Positions 1-8,605 of a stretch of 43,306 nucleotides of DNA are shown here, in pieces. The notes beneath the pieces are model-generated. The model saw only the letters and a list, made by a program, of their open reading frames with translations, was not told the origin of the DNA and did no database searches. The DNA is from Desulfobacteraceae bacterium (GTDB taxonomy: Bacteria; Desulfobacterota; Desulfobacteria; Desulfobacterales; Desulfosarcinaceae). The stretch covers positions 1 through 43,306 of the forward strand of contig JABDIN010000105.1 of NCBI GenBank assembly GCA_013003715.1, given 5' to 3'. Both the position numbers and the translations under genes were made by a program. Position 1 is the stretch's first letter; every line of letters starts with the position of its first letter.

Positions 1-888
1 GCAACCGGCAAAGGAGATGCCGGACCGTGAATCCAGCTCCATACCGGTCAGGGGATCGAAACTGATGAGCCTGCCTTCCGACAGATCCGATGCCATGCCC
101 CAGATGACCACGGCTCCGGAGGATACCGGTAAGATGCTGTCGATGATCAAGTCGCTCTCAAACACCAACTGATACTCGTGGTTAAACATGTCCAATTGGT
201 AGACATTCCCTGTGTTCGACGCCAATAAAATCATGGTCTTATCAAAATTGAAAACCATTTTCGAGACGTTCATCGGTGGCTTATTGGAATAAAGAAAATC
301 CAGAGTTAAGCTGTCGTAGACACCGATAACGCCATTTTGTCGGTCAAGGATATATAAGCTAAGAAAATCGTCGAACATCACAATATCGCAGGCTTGGGGG
401 ATGATCTGGTGTCCGGGCAGGGGATTGACATCAATGCGTATGGTTACCGCACCATCTGATACCGGGTCGATGTATAAGACACATTCCACCTCCACACCGG
501 CCACGACATTGACATCGGTTTCGGAAGTGACCAGCAGGGTATCATTTTCATAAATCTCCAATAACACATGCCAATACCCGGCCTGAAGGGCATCTATTCT
601 GCCCGACGCGGTGTTGTCGACGATGGTCAACTCCTGGACAATTGTGTCGAATCCATCCCGGGTGATGGTAACGATGGCGCTGGTGGGTTGCGGCGGCACA
701 TACGCCGATGTCGTGGCTGCTGAGCCTTCGGACCCGGCCAGAACTTTTTTCAGATCCAGGTTAAAGGCAACGGCACCTTGACCTCCGCTTACACCGCTTT
801 CCGTCGATCCGTTTCCGCCACCACCACCGCAACCGGTTAGCGGCAGCATCAGCATCAGCATTATCATAATCGCATAAAACTTTCTCAT
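1..888 (-). CDS. Lipoprotein with probable beta-propeller region, 3' end cut by the window
   Basis: The frame stays open from an ATG at 888 to the left edge, giving 296 residues with no stop. A strong Shine-Dalgarno (AAGGAGA) sits just upstream. The N-terminus is a lipoprotein signal with lipobox LTGC (acylated Cys20) followed by a glycine-rich linker, so the protein should be membrane anchored and exported. Residues of about 60-150 look like an Ig/PEGA-like beta domain (alternating Thr/Val/Ile, ending in a vector-like VTIRIDVNP stretch). After that come repeated strand patterns such as ILDRQNGVIGVYDS and LLASNTGNVYQLD, which resemble YncE/PQQ-type propeller blades. The function is unknown; a surface-exposed binding or structural role is an inference. 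Translation was done by hand on the minus strand. Confidence 0.8.
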   Translation of the reverse strand, partial: MRKFYAIMIMLMLMLPLTGCGGGGGNGSTESGVSGGQGAVAFNLDLKKVLAGSEGSAATTSAYVPPQPTSAIVTITRDGFDTIVQELTIVDNTASGRIDALQAGYWHVLLEIYENDTLLVTSETDVNVVAGVEVECVLYIDPVSDGAVTIRIDVNPLPGHQIIPQACDIVMFDDFLSLYILDRQNGVIGVYDSLTLDFLYSNKPPMNVSKMVFNFDKTMILLASNTGNVYQLDMFNHEYQLVFESDLIIDSILPVSSGAVVIWGMASDLSEGRLISFDPLTGMELDSRSGISFAGC

Positions 889-1634
889 TTATCCGTCTCC
901 TTTTTTTTGGGGTTAGATTCAATAATAGCCCGATTTTCATAACAAAACGTATGACCCTGAACAACGACAGGAGAACGACGCCCGATTCTGGCGTCATATC
1001 CCGCCACCTGTACCTTAATTTGGCCGTACCGCGTGGTTGCGCAATTCATATCCCCTGTTCCGGCTGCCGATGGATAGCACGGGGGGGCGTCCGCTTTTGT
1101 CCATCTGTCACGGCAATAGGTTTCAGGTGTAGAACGACACCAACTCAAGGGAAACTGATGAAACATAAAGGTTTGGTCGGCGGCTTCACCGGTGGACCGG
1201 CAGGATTGAAAGGAGGAAGATGGAATTGTGTACTTGCCCGTCATCATTTAACTCAGCCTTTCACTTCTCTCTTGATCATTCAACAAAAACGAAAATGCAA
1301 CAATCGCCGATCTTTATGGTGCGCCGGAACATTACTTTTATACAGTGTCACGTAACATCAGGCAACCAAACCTGATGGTTCGATCCGGTCCGGGTCAGTT
1401 CAGGGATGTGCAGTTCAGTCGCAGCGCAGCGTGGGGATAACAAGATTGATGGGGCGGCAAGCTTGCTCTCAGGGACATTCATTAATATAAAGTGTTGTTA
1501 AGGTGCAAGTTTTTTTTCGAGTTCGATGTTGGGAATGGTCCAATGAACATTTACCCGGCCGTCTTCCGGTAAAAGCGACTCAGGGACCCATCGATTCCCT
1601 TGCTTTTATCGCCGATGCCTCCTATAGTGACGGC
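889..1634. other. 746-bp region without a convincing gene
   Basis: This gap separates the minus-strand lipoprotein from plus-strand engB. The two longer open frames inside it (951-1355 plus, 885-1247 minus) have low-complexity, Cys/Arg-rich translations, no ribosome site and no recognisable family. A TATTAT hexamer on the minus strand (922-927) could be the -10 of the lipoprotein promoter, but no good -35 is seen. Small GC-rich inverted repeats occur at about 1126-1141 (GGTGT/ACACC) and 1190-1201 (CCGGT/ACCGG). I recognise no riboswitch class. Confidence 0.5.
1220..1375 (+). CDS. Possible 51-residue small ORF with strong ribosome site
   Basis: An ATG at 1220 is preceded by AAAGGAGG with ideal spacing and opens a 51-codon frame ending in TGA at 1373-1375. 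The product is polar, without a signal peptide or membrane helix, and belongs to no family I recognise. The ribosome site is the only positive evidence, and chance occurrence is quite possible. Confidence 0.2.
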   Translation: MELCTCPSSFNSAFHFSLDHSTKTKMQQSPIFMVRRNITFIQCHVTSGNQT

Positions 1635-2228
1635 ATGATTATCAAAACCGCAGAATTCGTAAAAAGTTGTGTGAAACCGGCACATTATCCGGAATCTGAT
1701 TTTCCGGAAGTCGCTTTTGCCGGCCGATCAAATGTGGGAAAATCTTCCCTGATCAATACCCTGGTGAATCGGAAACGCTTGGTCAAGACCAGTTCCACCC
1801 CCGGACGGACTCAATTGATCAATTATTTTAACATCAACGATGAACTCTACATGGTGGATCTGCCCGGGTACGGCTATGCCAAGGTACCCAAGTCGGTCAA
1901 GAAAGAGTGGGGGCCGATGATCGAGACGTATTTGAGTTCACGGAAGACACTGGCCGGTGTCGTGCTGATCATGGATATACGGAGAACGCCGAAAATTGAG
2001 GAACAAAATTTCATCGACTGGCTGAACGAGTTTCAAAAATACGGTATTCTGGTGCTGACCAAAGTGGATAAGCTGTCGAAAGCCAAACAGAACAAGCAGC
2101 GGGCACTCATCGCCGACACCCTGGATCTGGATGAGGACGCGTTTATTCTCTTTTCCGCCAAGACGAGAAAAGGCAAGGAGGCGGTGTGGGAGGCCATCGG
2201 GGAAGTGTTGGTTCGCTCCGGCCAATGA
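1635..2228 (+). CDS. engB: Ribosome biogenesis GTP-binding protein EngB (YihA/YsxC)
   Basis: EngB is a cytoplasmic GTPase needed for assembly of the large ribosomal subunit. The 197-residue product has all GTPase motifs: G1 GRSNVGKS at residues 30-37, G3 DLPGYGYAKVP, G4 TKVDK and G5 SAK. The frame is open further upstream to 1503, but the ATG at 1635 gives the usual family length (about 195-200) and the usual N-terminus (IIKTAEFVKS). The upstream 44 codons match nothing. No strong Shine-Dalgarno precedes this ATG. It is followed on the same strand by era, another ribosome-assembly GTPase, with an unusual inverted-repeat element in between. Confidence 0.95.
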   Translation: MIIKTAEFVKSCVKPAHYPESDFPEVAFAGRSNVGKSSLINTLVNRKRLVKTSSTPGRTQLINYFNINDELYMVDLPGYGYAKVPKSVKKEWGPMIETYLSSRKTLAGVVLIMDIRRTPKIEEQNFIDWLNEFQKYGILVLTKVDKLSKAKQNKQRALIADTLDLDEDAFILFSAKTRKGKEAVWEAIGEVLVRSGQ

Positions 2229-2243
2229 TTTATCGCCGTTGTT

Positions 2244-2327
2244 ACCTGAATTTTGCACGTGTTGGAGCGGAGCGTAAATCCCGCCGCCGGGGTATATGAA
2301 AGCCTCCAACACGTGCAAAATTCAGGT
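2244..2327. repeat. 84-bp element with perfect 24-bp inverted arms
   Basis: The arms 2244-2267 and 2304-2327 are exact reverse complements over 24 bases, with a 36-base loop rich in CCGCCGG. The left arm starts ACCTGAATTTTGCACGTG. No U-tract follows, so it is not a standard intrinsic terminator. It fills the engB-era gap and would form a very stable RNA hairpin if both genes are co-transcribed. The shape suggests a REP/MITE-like mobile palindrome. I see no second copy in this window. Confidence 0.85.
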
Positions 2328-2382
2328 GTTATATGAACGTCTTCATCGCAATCAGCAATCCAAATCGTGACGGACAATAAAT

Positions 2383-3285
2383 ATGAATACACAACCCTAT
2401 GAAAACCATACGTCCGGCTATGTGGCAATCCTGGGCGCCCCCAATGCGGGCAAGTCCACGCTGTTGAACCGGGTGCTCGGACAAAAAATCTCCATTACCT
2501 CCAAAAAGCCGCAGACCACACGGAACCGGATATTGGGGGTTTTGCACCGGCCGTCGGCGCAGGTTGTATTCCTGGACACACCGGGTGTGCATCGTGCCCA
2601 TAATCCGTTAAATATGAGAATTGTGGATACCGCCCTTGCCACGCTGGCGGATGTGGACCTGATACTTTTTGTCGCAGATGCCACAGCACCCGACAAGGCG
2701 TCCGAATCCCTGTTGGCCGAAAAACTGGGGGCACAGCGGAAGCCGGTGATTCTCGCCCTGAACAAGGTCGATCTCATTGAGAAACCAAAATTATTGCTGC
2801 TGATCGATGAATGGTCGCAACGGATGGAATTCAAGGCCGTGGTTCCCATTTCCGCAAAACACGGCATCCAGGTCGAAGACTTGATATTGTCGATGGAAGC
2901 GGAATTGCCCAAGGGACCTCCGTTTTTCCCGGAAGACAGTTTGACGGACATGTCCGAGCGGTTTCTGGCGTCGGAGCTCATCCGGGAAAAGGCATTCCGG
3001 CTGACCGGCCAGGAACTGCCGTATGCCGTAGCGGTGACCATTGACGACTACACCATCGGGAAACAAGGCCGGCTCACCCGTATTCATGCCACCATCCATG
3101 TGGAGCGGAACTCTCAAAAGGGCATCGTGATCGGTAAAAAGGGCGCCAAGCTCAAGCAAATCGGCGAGGCTGCCCGGATGGAAATCCAACGCCTGGTGGG
3201 CACCAAGGTGTTTTTGAAATTATTTGTCCGGGTTCAGAAGAACTGGAGTAAAGATACTAAGGCATTGCAGCGTTTCGGCTATTAG
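2383..3285 (+). CDS. era: GTPase Era
   Basis: Era is an essential GTPase that binds the 3' end of 16S rRNA and couples 30S maturation to cell growth. The 300-residue length is typical. Motifs run in the family order: G1 GAPNAGKS (residues 18-25), switch region PQTTRNRI, G3 DTPG, G4 NKVD, G5 SAKHG, then a C-terminal KH domain with GIVIGKKGAKLKQIG and the closing FVRVQKNWSK. The ATG at 2383 has only a weak ribosome site. With engB upstream it forms a ribosome-assembly pair. The protein binds RNA and associates with the inner membrane in other bacteria. Confidence 0.97.
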   Translation: MNTQPYENHTSGYVAILGAPNAGKSTLLNRVLGQKISITSKKPQTTRNRILGVLHRPSAQVVFLDTPGVHRAHNPLNMRIVDTALATLADVDLILFVADATAPDKASESLLAEKLGAQRKPVILALNKVDLIEKPKLLLLIDEWSQRMEFKAVVPISAKHGIQVEDLILSMEAELPKGPPFFPEDSLTDMSERFLASELIREKAFRLTGQELPYAVAVTIDDYTIGKQGRLTRIHATIHVERNSQKGIVIGKKGAKLKQIGEAARMEIQRLVGTKVFLKLFVRVQKNWSKDTKALQRFGY

Positions 3286-3372
3286 AAGCCCCATTCGGGA
3301 ACACTGTGGTAGCCGCGTGCGGTCTATTTCCCTTCTGGTTGGATTTTTATTGCCGCCCCAATCGTAACAGCA

Positions 3373-3402
3373 TTGACAACCCACCTGCCATCGTTTTAAA
3401 AC
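3373..3402 (+). promoter_or_regulatory. Candidate sigma70 promoter for the ETF/acyl-CoA module
   Basis: TTGACA (3373-3378), an 18-bp spacer and TAAAAC (3397-3402) lie about 78 bp before the Fe-S oxidoreductase start. The -10 overlaps a perfect 10-bp palindrome GTTTTAAAAC (3393-3402), which could be an operator. This is read from consensus matching only. Confidence 0.4.
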
Positions 3403-3479
3403 ACTGGGGTTTTTTTCAAATTACCGACAACCCTGACACAGCAGCGCCAGGGTAAAGACCTTATGAAAACGAGGTTCAT

Positions 3480-5498
3480 ATGCTGCCCGGACGTCCGTTA
3501 TTTTGGCAGATTCAGCCGATCTGGTTGTTTTATTCCCTGGCTTTTATCGCCGTGTGTATTTTTGCGGCCGGACTGATATATCGCATTCGACTGTGGAAAA
3601 CCGGCACCGGCGGTTTCCCCCGAATCAATTCCCGCCATCTCATCCGTCTCTTTTCAGAAGCCCTGCTGGGGAAAAAAATATGGTCCGGTGATTTTGCGGC
3701 GGGTTTCATGCATTTTTTGATATTCTGGGGGTTTGCAGGGTTATTTGTCGGCACCGTACTGCTCTCCGTTCATGAGTATATCATCACGTTTCTATCCGGT
3801 ACGATTTATCTCGTTTACAGTGCGACATTGGAGATTGCCGGGGCGATGCTGGTTCTCAGTCTGGGGTGGGCGGTGGTCCGGCGGTATGTCCAACGCGTTT
3901 CAAGGCTCGAGAACCGGGGGTCGGATGCCGCCGTCCTGATCTGGATCGGTGGGGCGGCCGTCAGCGGGTTCTGGGTGGAGGCAGTGCGCCTCACCGCCCT
4001 GCAGCCCCAATGGCAGGGGTGGTCTTTTATCGCTGCTGCTATGCCGTTGGCCGGTATGGGGTCCCACACCGCCACCGTATGGTATCCTGTTTTCTGGTGG
4101 GTTCATGCGCTGTTAAGCCTTGGGCTGATCGCCTTTATCCCCTATTCAAAACTGGTGCATATGATGACGGCGCCGGCGGCCATTTACCTCAGTGACCGGA
4201 CGGCGGGGATTATTCCCGTGGACGAGCGGATTCCGGATGGAGAAGTCCATACAGTGGCGGATTTCGTGGGGTTCGATGCCTGCACCCGTTGCGGGAGATG
4301 TGCGGAGGTTTGTCCGGCGACCCGGGCCGGGGAGCCGTTTTCACCGCGGGAATATCTGTTGTGGGCCCAGCAACGGGCATATGAAAACGCCGGGGGAAAT
4401 GCTATCCTGCGCCGTGGTATTCTGGCCACAGGTACCGCCGACGCCTTGTTTAACCTCCACCGGATCTGGCACTGCACCACATGCAACGCCTGCATCGAGG
4501 TCTGCCCGGTATCATTGAGGCCGCCGGACGCCATCCGGCAACGCCGGAGCGCCGTTGTGGAAGCCGGTGTTGAGATGCCGGAAATGCTTGCCCAGTCCCT
4601 GAAAAATGTCTTCAAATACGACAATCCCTGGGAAGCCACCAAAAAAAAACGGGCCAAATGGTCTAAGGACCTGGACCTGACAGATCTGTCCAAAAACAAG
4701 AAGAGAACCGGTAAAACTGAGACGACCGACGCCAAAGCGACGGGGGATATCTGCTATTTTGTGGGGTGTACGACCGCCCTGGACACACGTGCCCAGGGGC
4801 TTGCCCGTTCGTTTGCCTTCCTGTTGAATCGTGCCGGTGTCGCATTCGGCACATTGGGAAAAAAAGAGCCGTGTTGCGGTGACATCGCCCGCCGGGGAGG
4901 TGAAGACGGCCTATTCGAGATGAAACGGGAAGACGCGCTGGACGTTTTCAATAAGTACGCCATTACGGACGTGGTGACATCCTCGCCCCATTGCTACCAC
5001 ACCCTGAAACACGATTACCCGCTCTATCCGGCAGGCCCCGCATGCGTTGATTCATCGAACCTGAGGATTCGTCATTACACTGAATTTATATGGGAACTTA
5101 TGGAAAAGGGCAGACTCGTTTTCGACGGGTCAGGACCGGTCACCATCACCTACCATGATCCCTGTTATTTGGGGCGCCATCATCGCCTGTTCGATCTGCC
5201 GCGGAATATCCTTGCCGCCGTACCCGGCGTCACCCTGGTTGAAATGGAACATCACCGGGAAGACAGCCTCTGCTGTGGCGGCGGGGGGGATCGCATGTGG
5301 CAGGAGGAACTGGACGGGGAGATGAAAATGTCCGCGTTGCGGATCGAGGAGGCAAGAGAAACCGGTGCTCGTCTTCTGATTACGGCCTGCCCGCTGTGCC
5401 TGATCATGCTTGAGGACGCACGAAAAGCCGCCGGGCTGGAAAAGGATCTGGAAGTTCTGGATCTGAACGAATTTCTGGTACGGAGAATATCGGATTAA
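3480..5498 (+). CDS. Membrane Fe-S oxidoreductase, ETF:menaquinone oxidoreductase type
   Basis: This 672-residue protein probably carries electrons from reduced ETF to menaquinone. Domains in order: about 255 residues of NarI-like membrane helices with four helix-borne histidines (in FMHFLIF, LSVHEY, WWVHALL, KLVHMM) suited to b-haem; two [4Fe-4S] ferredoxin motifs, CTRCGRCAEVCP from residue 268 and CTTCNACIEVCP from 332; then two CCG domains with CCGD at 465 and CCGGGG at 598, each followed by its distal Cys. This is the HdrD-like CCG architecture of the membrane ETF:methylmenaquinone oxidoreductases (EMO) of syntrophic and sulfate-reducing bacteria. Its place directly before etfB, etfA and an acyl-CoA dehydrogenase supports that role. 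GAGG lies before the ATG. The exact quinone is not shown by the sequence. Confidence 0.9.
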   Translation: MLPGRPLFWQIQPIWLFYSLAFIAVCIFAAGLIYRIRLWKTGTGGFPRINSRHLIRLFSEALLGKKIWSGDFAAGFMHFLIFWGFAGLFVGTVLLSVHEYIITFLSGTIYLVYSATLEIAGAMLVLSLGWAVVRRYVQRVSRLENRGSDAAVLIWIGGAAVSGFWVEAVRLTALQPQWQGWSFIAAAMPLAGMGSHTATVWYPVFWWVHALLSLGLIAFIPYSKLVHMMTAPAAIYLSDRTAGIIPVDERIPDGEVHTVADFVGFDACTRCGRCAEVCPATRAGEPFSPREYLLWAQQRAYENAGGNAILRRGILATGTADALFNLHRIWHCTTCNACIEVCPVSLRPPDAIRQRRSAVVEAGVEMPEMLAQSLKNVFKYDNPWEATKKKRAKWSKDLDLTDLSKNKKRTGKTETTDAKATGDICYFVGCTTALDTRAQGLARSFAFLLNRAGVAFGTLGKKEPCCGDIARRGGEDGLFEMKREDALDVFNKYAITDVVTSSPHCYHTLKHDYPLYPAGPACVDSSNLRIRHYTEFIWELMEKGRLVFDGSGPVTITYHDPCYLGRHHRLFDLPRNILAAVPGVTLVEMEHHREDSLCCGGGGDRMWQEELDGEMKMSALRIEEARETGARLLITACPLCLIMLEDARKAAGLEKDLEVLDLNEFLVRRISD

Positions 5499-5523
5499 TT
5501 TTAATTCAAACCAGGGGTACAAT

Positions 5524-6315
5524 ATGAACATTGTCGTATGTGTCAAACAGGTGCCGGAAGTCACGGATGCGGAACTGACCATCTCAAGCGATGGTTCACG
5601 GATCCTCGCCGACGACCTGGAAATGGACATCAATGAATGGGACAATTATGCTGTGGAAACAGCAGTTCGGCTTAAGGAAGCCCATGGCGGCACGGTGACC
5701 GCCGTGACCATGGGGGATGAGGACAGCGAGGATGTTTTGCGGCAGGCCCTTGCCATGGGCGCGGACGAGGCAATTCTCATTGACGACGAGGATTTTGAAG
5801 GATCAGACGCCGTCGGGATCGCCCGGGGACTCCATGCCGCCATCAAAGACCGGCCGTTCGACCTTCTGCTTGCAGGTGTTCAAAGTGCGGACAATGGCTG
5901 GGGGCAGGTGGGGCTGGTTTTGGCTGAACTGCTCCAGCGGCCCTATGCCTCCCTGGTGGTGGACGTCCAGGTGGATGGCGACCGCCTGACCGTGCAGCGG
6001 GAACTCGAATCCAATACGCTGGAACGGGTTTCCCTGCCGCTGCCGGCGGTACTCACCATCCAGTCCGGCGCCAACACACCCCGATATGTATCCATCCTGG
6101 GGATACGCCGGGTGCGGAACATCGACATCGAGGAGACAGATGCGGACGATCTGGGCCTGGATGAAGATCAGATCGGGGTGAAAAGTTCATCGGTTCAGGA
6201 GTTGAAACTCTCATTGCCGGCAATGGGAGAGGGGGCTGAAATGCTCACCGGCAGCGTGGAGGAGATATGCGATCAAACAGCCCGGATCATCAGGGAAAAA
6301 GGAGGGCTGCAATAA
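5524..6315 (+). CDS. etfB: Electron transfer flavoprotein, beta subunit
   Basis: The 263-residue product starts MNIVVCVKQVPEV, the classic EtfB N-terminus, and has the AMGADEAILI and LLAGVQSADNGWGQVG segments of the adenine-nucleotide-binding fold. It partners EtfA to carry electrons from acyl-CoA dehydrogenases. The ATG is preceded by AGGGG. It lies 25 bp after the membrane Fe-S oxidoreductase and ends 2 bp before etfA, whose ribosome site is inside the 3' end of this gene, so the two are translationally coupled. Whether this ETF is a simple carrier or a bifurcating type cannot be settled by motif alone; the absence of bifurcation partners nearby favours a simple carrier. Confidence 0.95.
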   Translation: MNIVVCVKQVPEVTDAELTISSDGSRILADDLEMDINEWDNYAVETAVRLKEAHGGTVTAVTMGDEDSEDVLRQALAMGADEAILIDDEDFEGSDAVGIARGLHAAIKDRPFDLLLAGVQSADNGWGQVGLVLAELLQRPYASLVVDVQVDGDRLTVQRELESNTLERVSLPLPAVLTIQSGANTPRYVSILGIRRVRNIDIEETDADDLGLDEDQIGVKSSSVQELKLSLPAMGEGAEMLTGSVEEICDQTARIIREKGGLQ

Positions 6316-6317
6316 AA

Positions 6318-7277
6318 ATGAAAGAGATACTAGTTATCGCCGAACACCGGCAAAACGAATTGCGGGACATCACCTTTGAAATGCTCACCCTGGCCGACCG
6401 GACAGCTGGCGGCAATTACACCATCAGTACGGTATTGTTGGGCGGGGACACCACCGGCCTGGACGGGAAACTCAGCGGCATGTGCGACCGGTTGATCGTC
6501 ATGAACGATCCGGCTCTGGCCGACTACAGCGCCGATGCCTATCTGGCCGTACTTTCAAGACTGATTACGGACCGAAAGCCGTCTATCACCCTCATCGGGC
6601 ATACCGCCATGGGCATGGACCTGGGCCCGGCCCTGGCCGTGCGAACGGGAATACCCTATGCGAGTGATTGCATCGCGTTGGAACTTGACGATGGACAATT
6701 GAATGTGGAGCGGCAGATCTACGGTGGTAAAATCAACACGCACCTTAAACTAAAGCCTGCCGACACTTATCTTGCCGGCATCCGGCCCGGAAATGTCGAG
6801 CCGATGTCCGCAGGGGACAAGTCCACCCAACTGCTGGACGTGGCTGCGCCCGAATTCTCCGAAGGGCAGCGCCGGCAATTCATCGAATACATCGAAGCCG
6901 CCATGGAAGATGTGGATATCGCCGCCGCGGACATACTGGTCTCGGTCGGACGCGGTATCGGAAAACCCGAAAATATCCCCGTTGCCGAATCCTTCGCACA
7001 GAAAATCGGCGCCACCCTTTCCTGCAGCCGGCCCGTAGCGGATGAAGGCTGGCTGCCGAAAAGCCGCCAGGTGGGCACCTCCGGAAAGACAGTTCGCCCC
7101 AAGGTGTATATCGCTCTGGGGATCAGCGGGGCATACCAGCACCAGGCCGGCATGAAAAACGCCCAGACCATAATCGCCGTGAACACGGATCCGGCGGCCC
7201 CGATTTTCAACGTGGCCCATTATGGTATCGTGGGCAACGTGATGGCGGTTTTACCGGAACTGGAGAAGCATTTCTGA
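6318..7277 (+). CDS. etfA: Electron transfer flavoprotein, alpha subunit
   Basis: EtfA of 319 residues, carrying the FAD site of the ETF dimer. The C-terminal FAD domain shows GRGIGKPEN, ADEGWLPKSRQVG, KVYIALGISGAYQHQAGM and INTDPxAPIF-like NTDPAAPIFNVAHYGIVGN, all standard. The frame is open upstream to 6267 inside etfB, but the ATG at 6318 is chosen because GGAGG lies at 6301-6305 with good spacing and the family N-terminus (MKEILVIAEHR) begins there. It is followed by acyl-CoA dehydrogenase after about 106 bp, consistent with one operon. Confidence 0.96.
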   Translation: MKEILVIAEHRQNELRDITFEMLTLADRTAGGNYTISTVLLGGDTTGLDGKLSGMCDRLIVMNDPALADYSADAYLAVLSRLITDRKPSITLIGHTAMGMDLGPALAVRTGIPYASDCIALELDDGQLNVERQIYGGKINTHLKLKPADTYLAGIRPGNVEPMSAGDKSTQLLDVAAPEFSEGQRRQFIEYIEAAMEDVDIAAADILVSVGRGIGKPENIPVAESFAQKIGATLSCSRPVADEGWLPKSRQVGTSGKTVRPKVYIALGISGAYQHQAGMKNAQTIIAVNTDPAAPIFNVAHYGIVGNVMAVLPELEKHF

Positions 7278-7383
7278 ATTTCCGGGTTGACGGACCGGAT
7301 GAACGGCAGTGCCGGTGTGATGGAAAGGTAAACAACGAATGGCATGCAGTCTGACATCATAGTTCAAGAAAAATGGGGTAATC

Positions 7384-8526
7384 ATGGATTTTAAATTCAG
7401 CAAAGAACAACGGGATATTATTCGGGCGGCCAGAAAATTTGCCCAGGGCGAATTTCCGGACCGGGCCTATGAATTCGACCAGAACGAGACATTTGATCCG
7501 GAATTATTGCAAAGTGCCTGTGAGATGGGATTTGTGGGGGTTTTTATCGATGAAGCTTATGGCGGTGCCGGCATGGGATTTTTGGAACACGCCCTGATCT
7601 GCGAAGAGTTCTGGGCCGTGGATCCGGGTATAGCCATGTCGATTCTGTCCGCAAGTTTTGGTTCGGAACTCATCCAATTGTTCGGCAGTGAGGATCAGAA
7701 GCAGGAAATTCTGCCCAAAATCGTATCCGGGCAGACCATCATCGGCACGGCCATCACCGAACCCGATGCAGGGTCGGATGTGACCGGCGCCCGGACGACT
7801 GCCCGTCTTGAAAACGGGCAATGGGTAGTCAACGGCGCCAAGATGTTTATCACCAATGGTACCGTGGGGGATTTAATCCTCGTCTTCTGCAAAACGGAAC
7901 CGGAAGAGGCTTCACGGCATAAACAATTCAGTTTCATTGTGGTGCCGACGGATGCGGACGGATATGAAGCCAGGAAGATCAAGGGCAAGATGGGTATTCG
8001 CGCTTCAGACACGGCGGAGTTGACGCTCACCGATGTCCGGGTGCCTGAAGAGAACCTGATCGGTAATCGCGGGCAGGGGTTTTACGAGCTCATGGAGTTC
8101 TTCAACCGCACGCGTCCCCATGTGGCTGCCCAGGGACTCGGGCTCACCCGTGCCTTCCTCGAGGAATCCATCAACCATGTGAAGAACCGGCAGATGTTCG
8201 GACGGCGGTTGGCGGATTTCCAGGCCACACAGATGAAAATCGCGGAGATGGCCACCAAGTTGAGGGCTGCGCGAAATCTCACATACGAGGGCGCATGGCT
8301 GCTGGACAGCGGGAAGGTTGATCACGCCCTCATTGCCATGTCCAAATGGTTCGCCGGCCAGGTGGCGGTGCAGTGCGCCGATGAAGCCCTGCAATTGTTC
8401 GGCGGCTACGGTTACATTGAGGAACAACGTGTCAACCGCCTGTACCGCGCGGCCAAGATAATCGAAATATATGAAGGCGCCAAGGAGGTTGAGAAAATGA
8501 TAATCGCCAAATCCCTGCTCAGCTGA
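7384..8526 (+). CDS. Acyl-CoA dehydrogenase
   Basis: A 380-residue flavoenzyme that oxidises acyl-CoA to 2-enoyl-CoA and hands electrons to ETF. Signature segments include GTAITEPDAGSD (residues 121-132), the FAD-binding INHVKNRQMFGRRLADFQ region, LQLFGGYGYIEE and the C-terminal IIEIYEGAKE, where Glu364 sits at the position of the catalytic base in short- and medium-chain enzymes. Substrate chain length cannot be read reliably. It ends the plus-strand Fe-S/etfBA/acd unit and faces the converging P1 peptidase gene 80 bp away. A 9-bp imperfect stem at about 8527-8566 spans that gap but has no U-tract on the correct side. Confidence 0.95.
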   Translation: MDFKFSKEQRDIIRAARKFAQGEFPDRAYEFDQNETFDPELLQSACEMGFVGVFIDEAYGGAGMGFLEHALICEEFWAVDPGIAMSILSASFGSELIQLFGSEDQKQEILPKIVSGQTIIGTAITEPDAGSDVTGARTTARLENGQWVVNGAKMFITNGTVGDLILVFCKTEPEEASRHKQFSFIVVPTDADGYEARKIKGKMGIRASDTAELTLTDVRVPEENLIGNRGQGFYELMEFFNRTRPHVAAQGLGLTRAFLEESINHVKNRQMFGRRLADFQATQMKIAEMATKLRAARNLTYEGAWLLDSGKVDHALIAMSKWFAGQVAVQCADEALQLFGGYGYIEEQRVNRLYRAAKIIEIYEGAKEVEKMIIAKSLLS

Positions 8527-8605
8527 TTGAGGAGGAGGGGTTTTAATGAAAGCCTTCTCAAAAAAAGATGTTGGTTCAAGGTCAGAGTGGAGTTGATATA
8601 CGGCT

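Noticed and set aside
951-1355. 134-codon plus-strand frame upstream of engB
   Set aside because: No ribosome site, Cys/Arg-rich low-complexity translation and no recognisable domain; overlapped by an equally unconvincing minus-strand frame.
1374-1395. tRNA-like TTCGATC arm in the region before engB
   Set aside because: The arm lacks a 5-bp T stem and no acceptor, D or anticodon arms can be built around it.
8527-8566. Terminator between acyl-CoA dehydrogenase and P1 peptidase
   Set aside because: The 9-bp stem contains a wobble pair and the A/T-run is on the wrong side for both transcripts.
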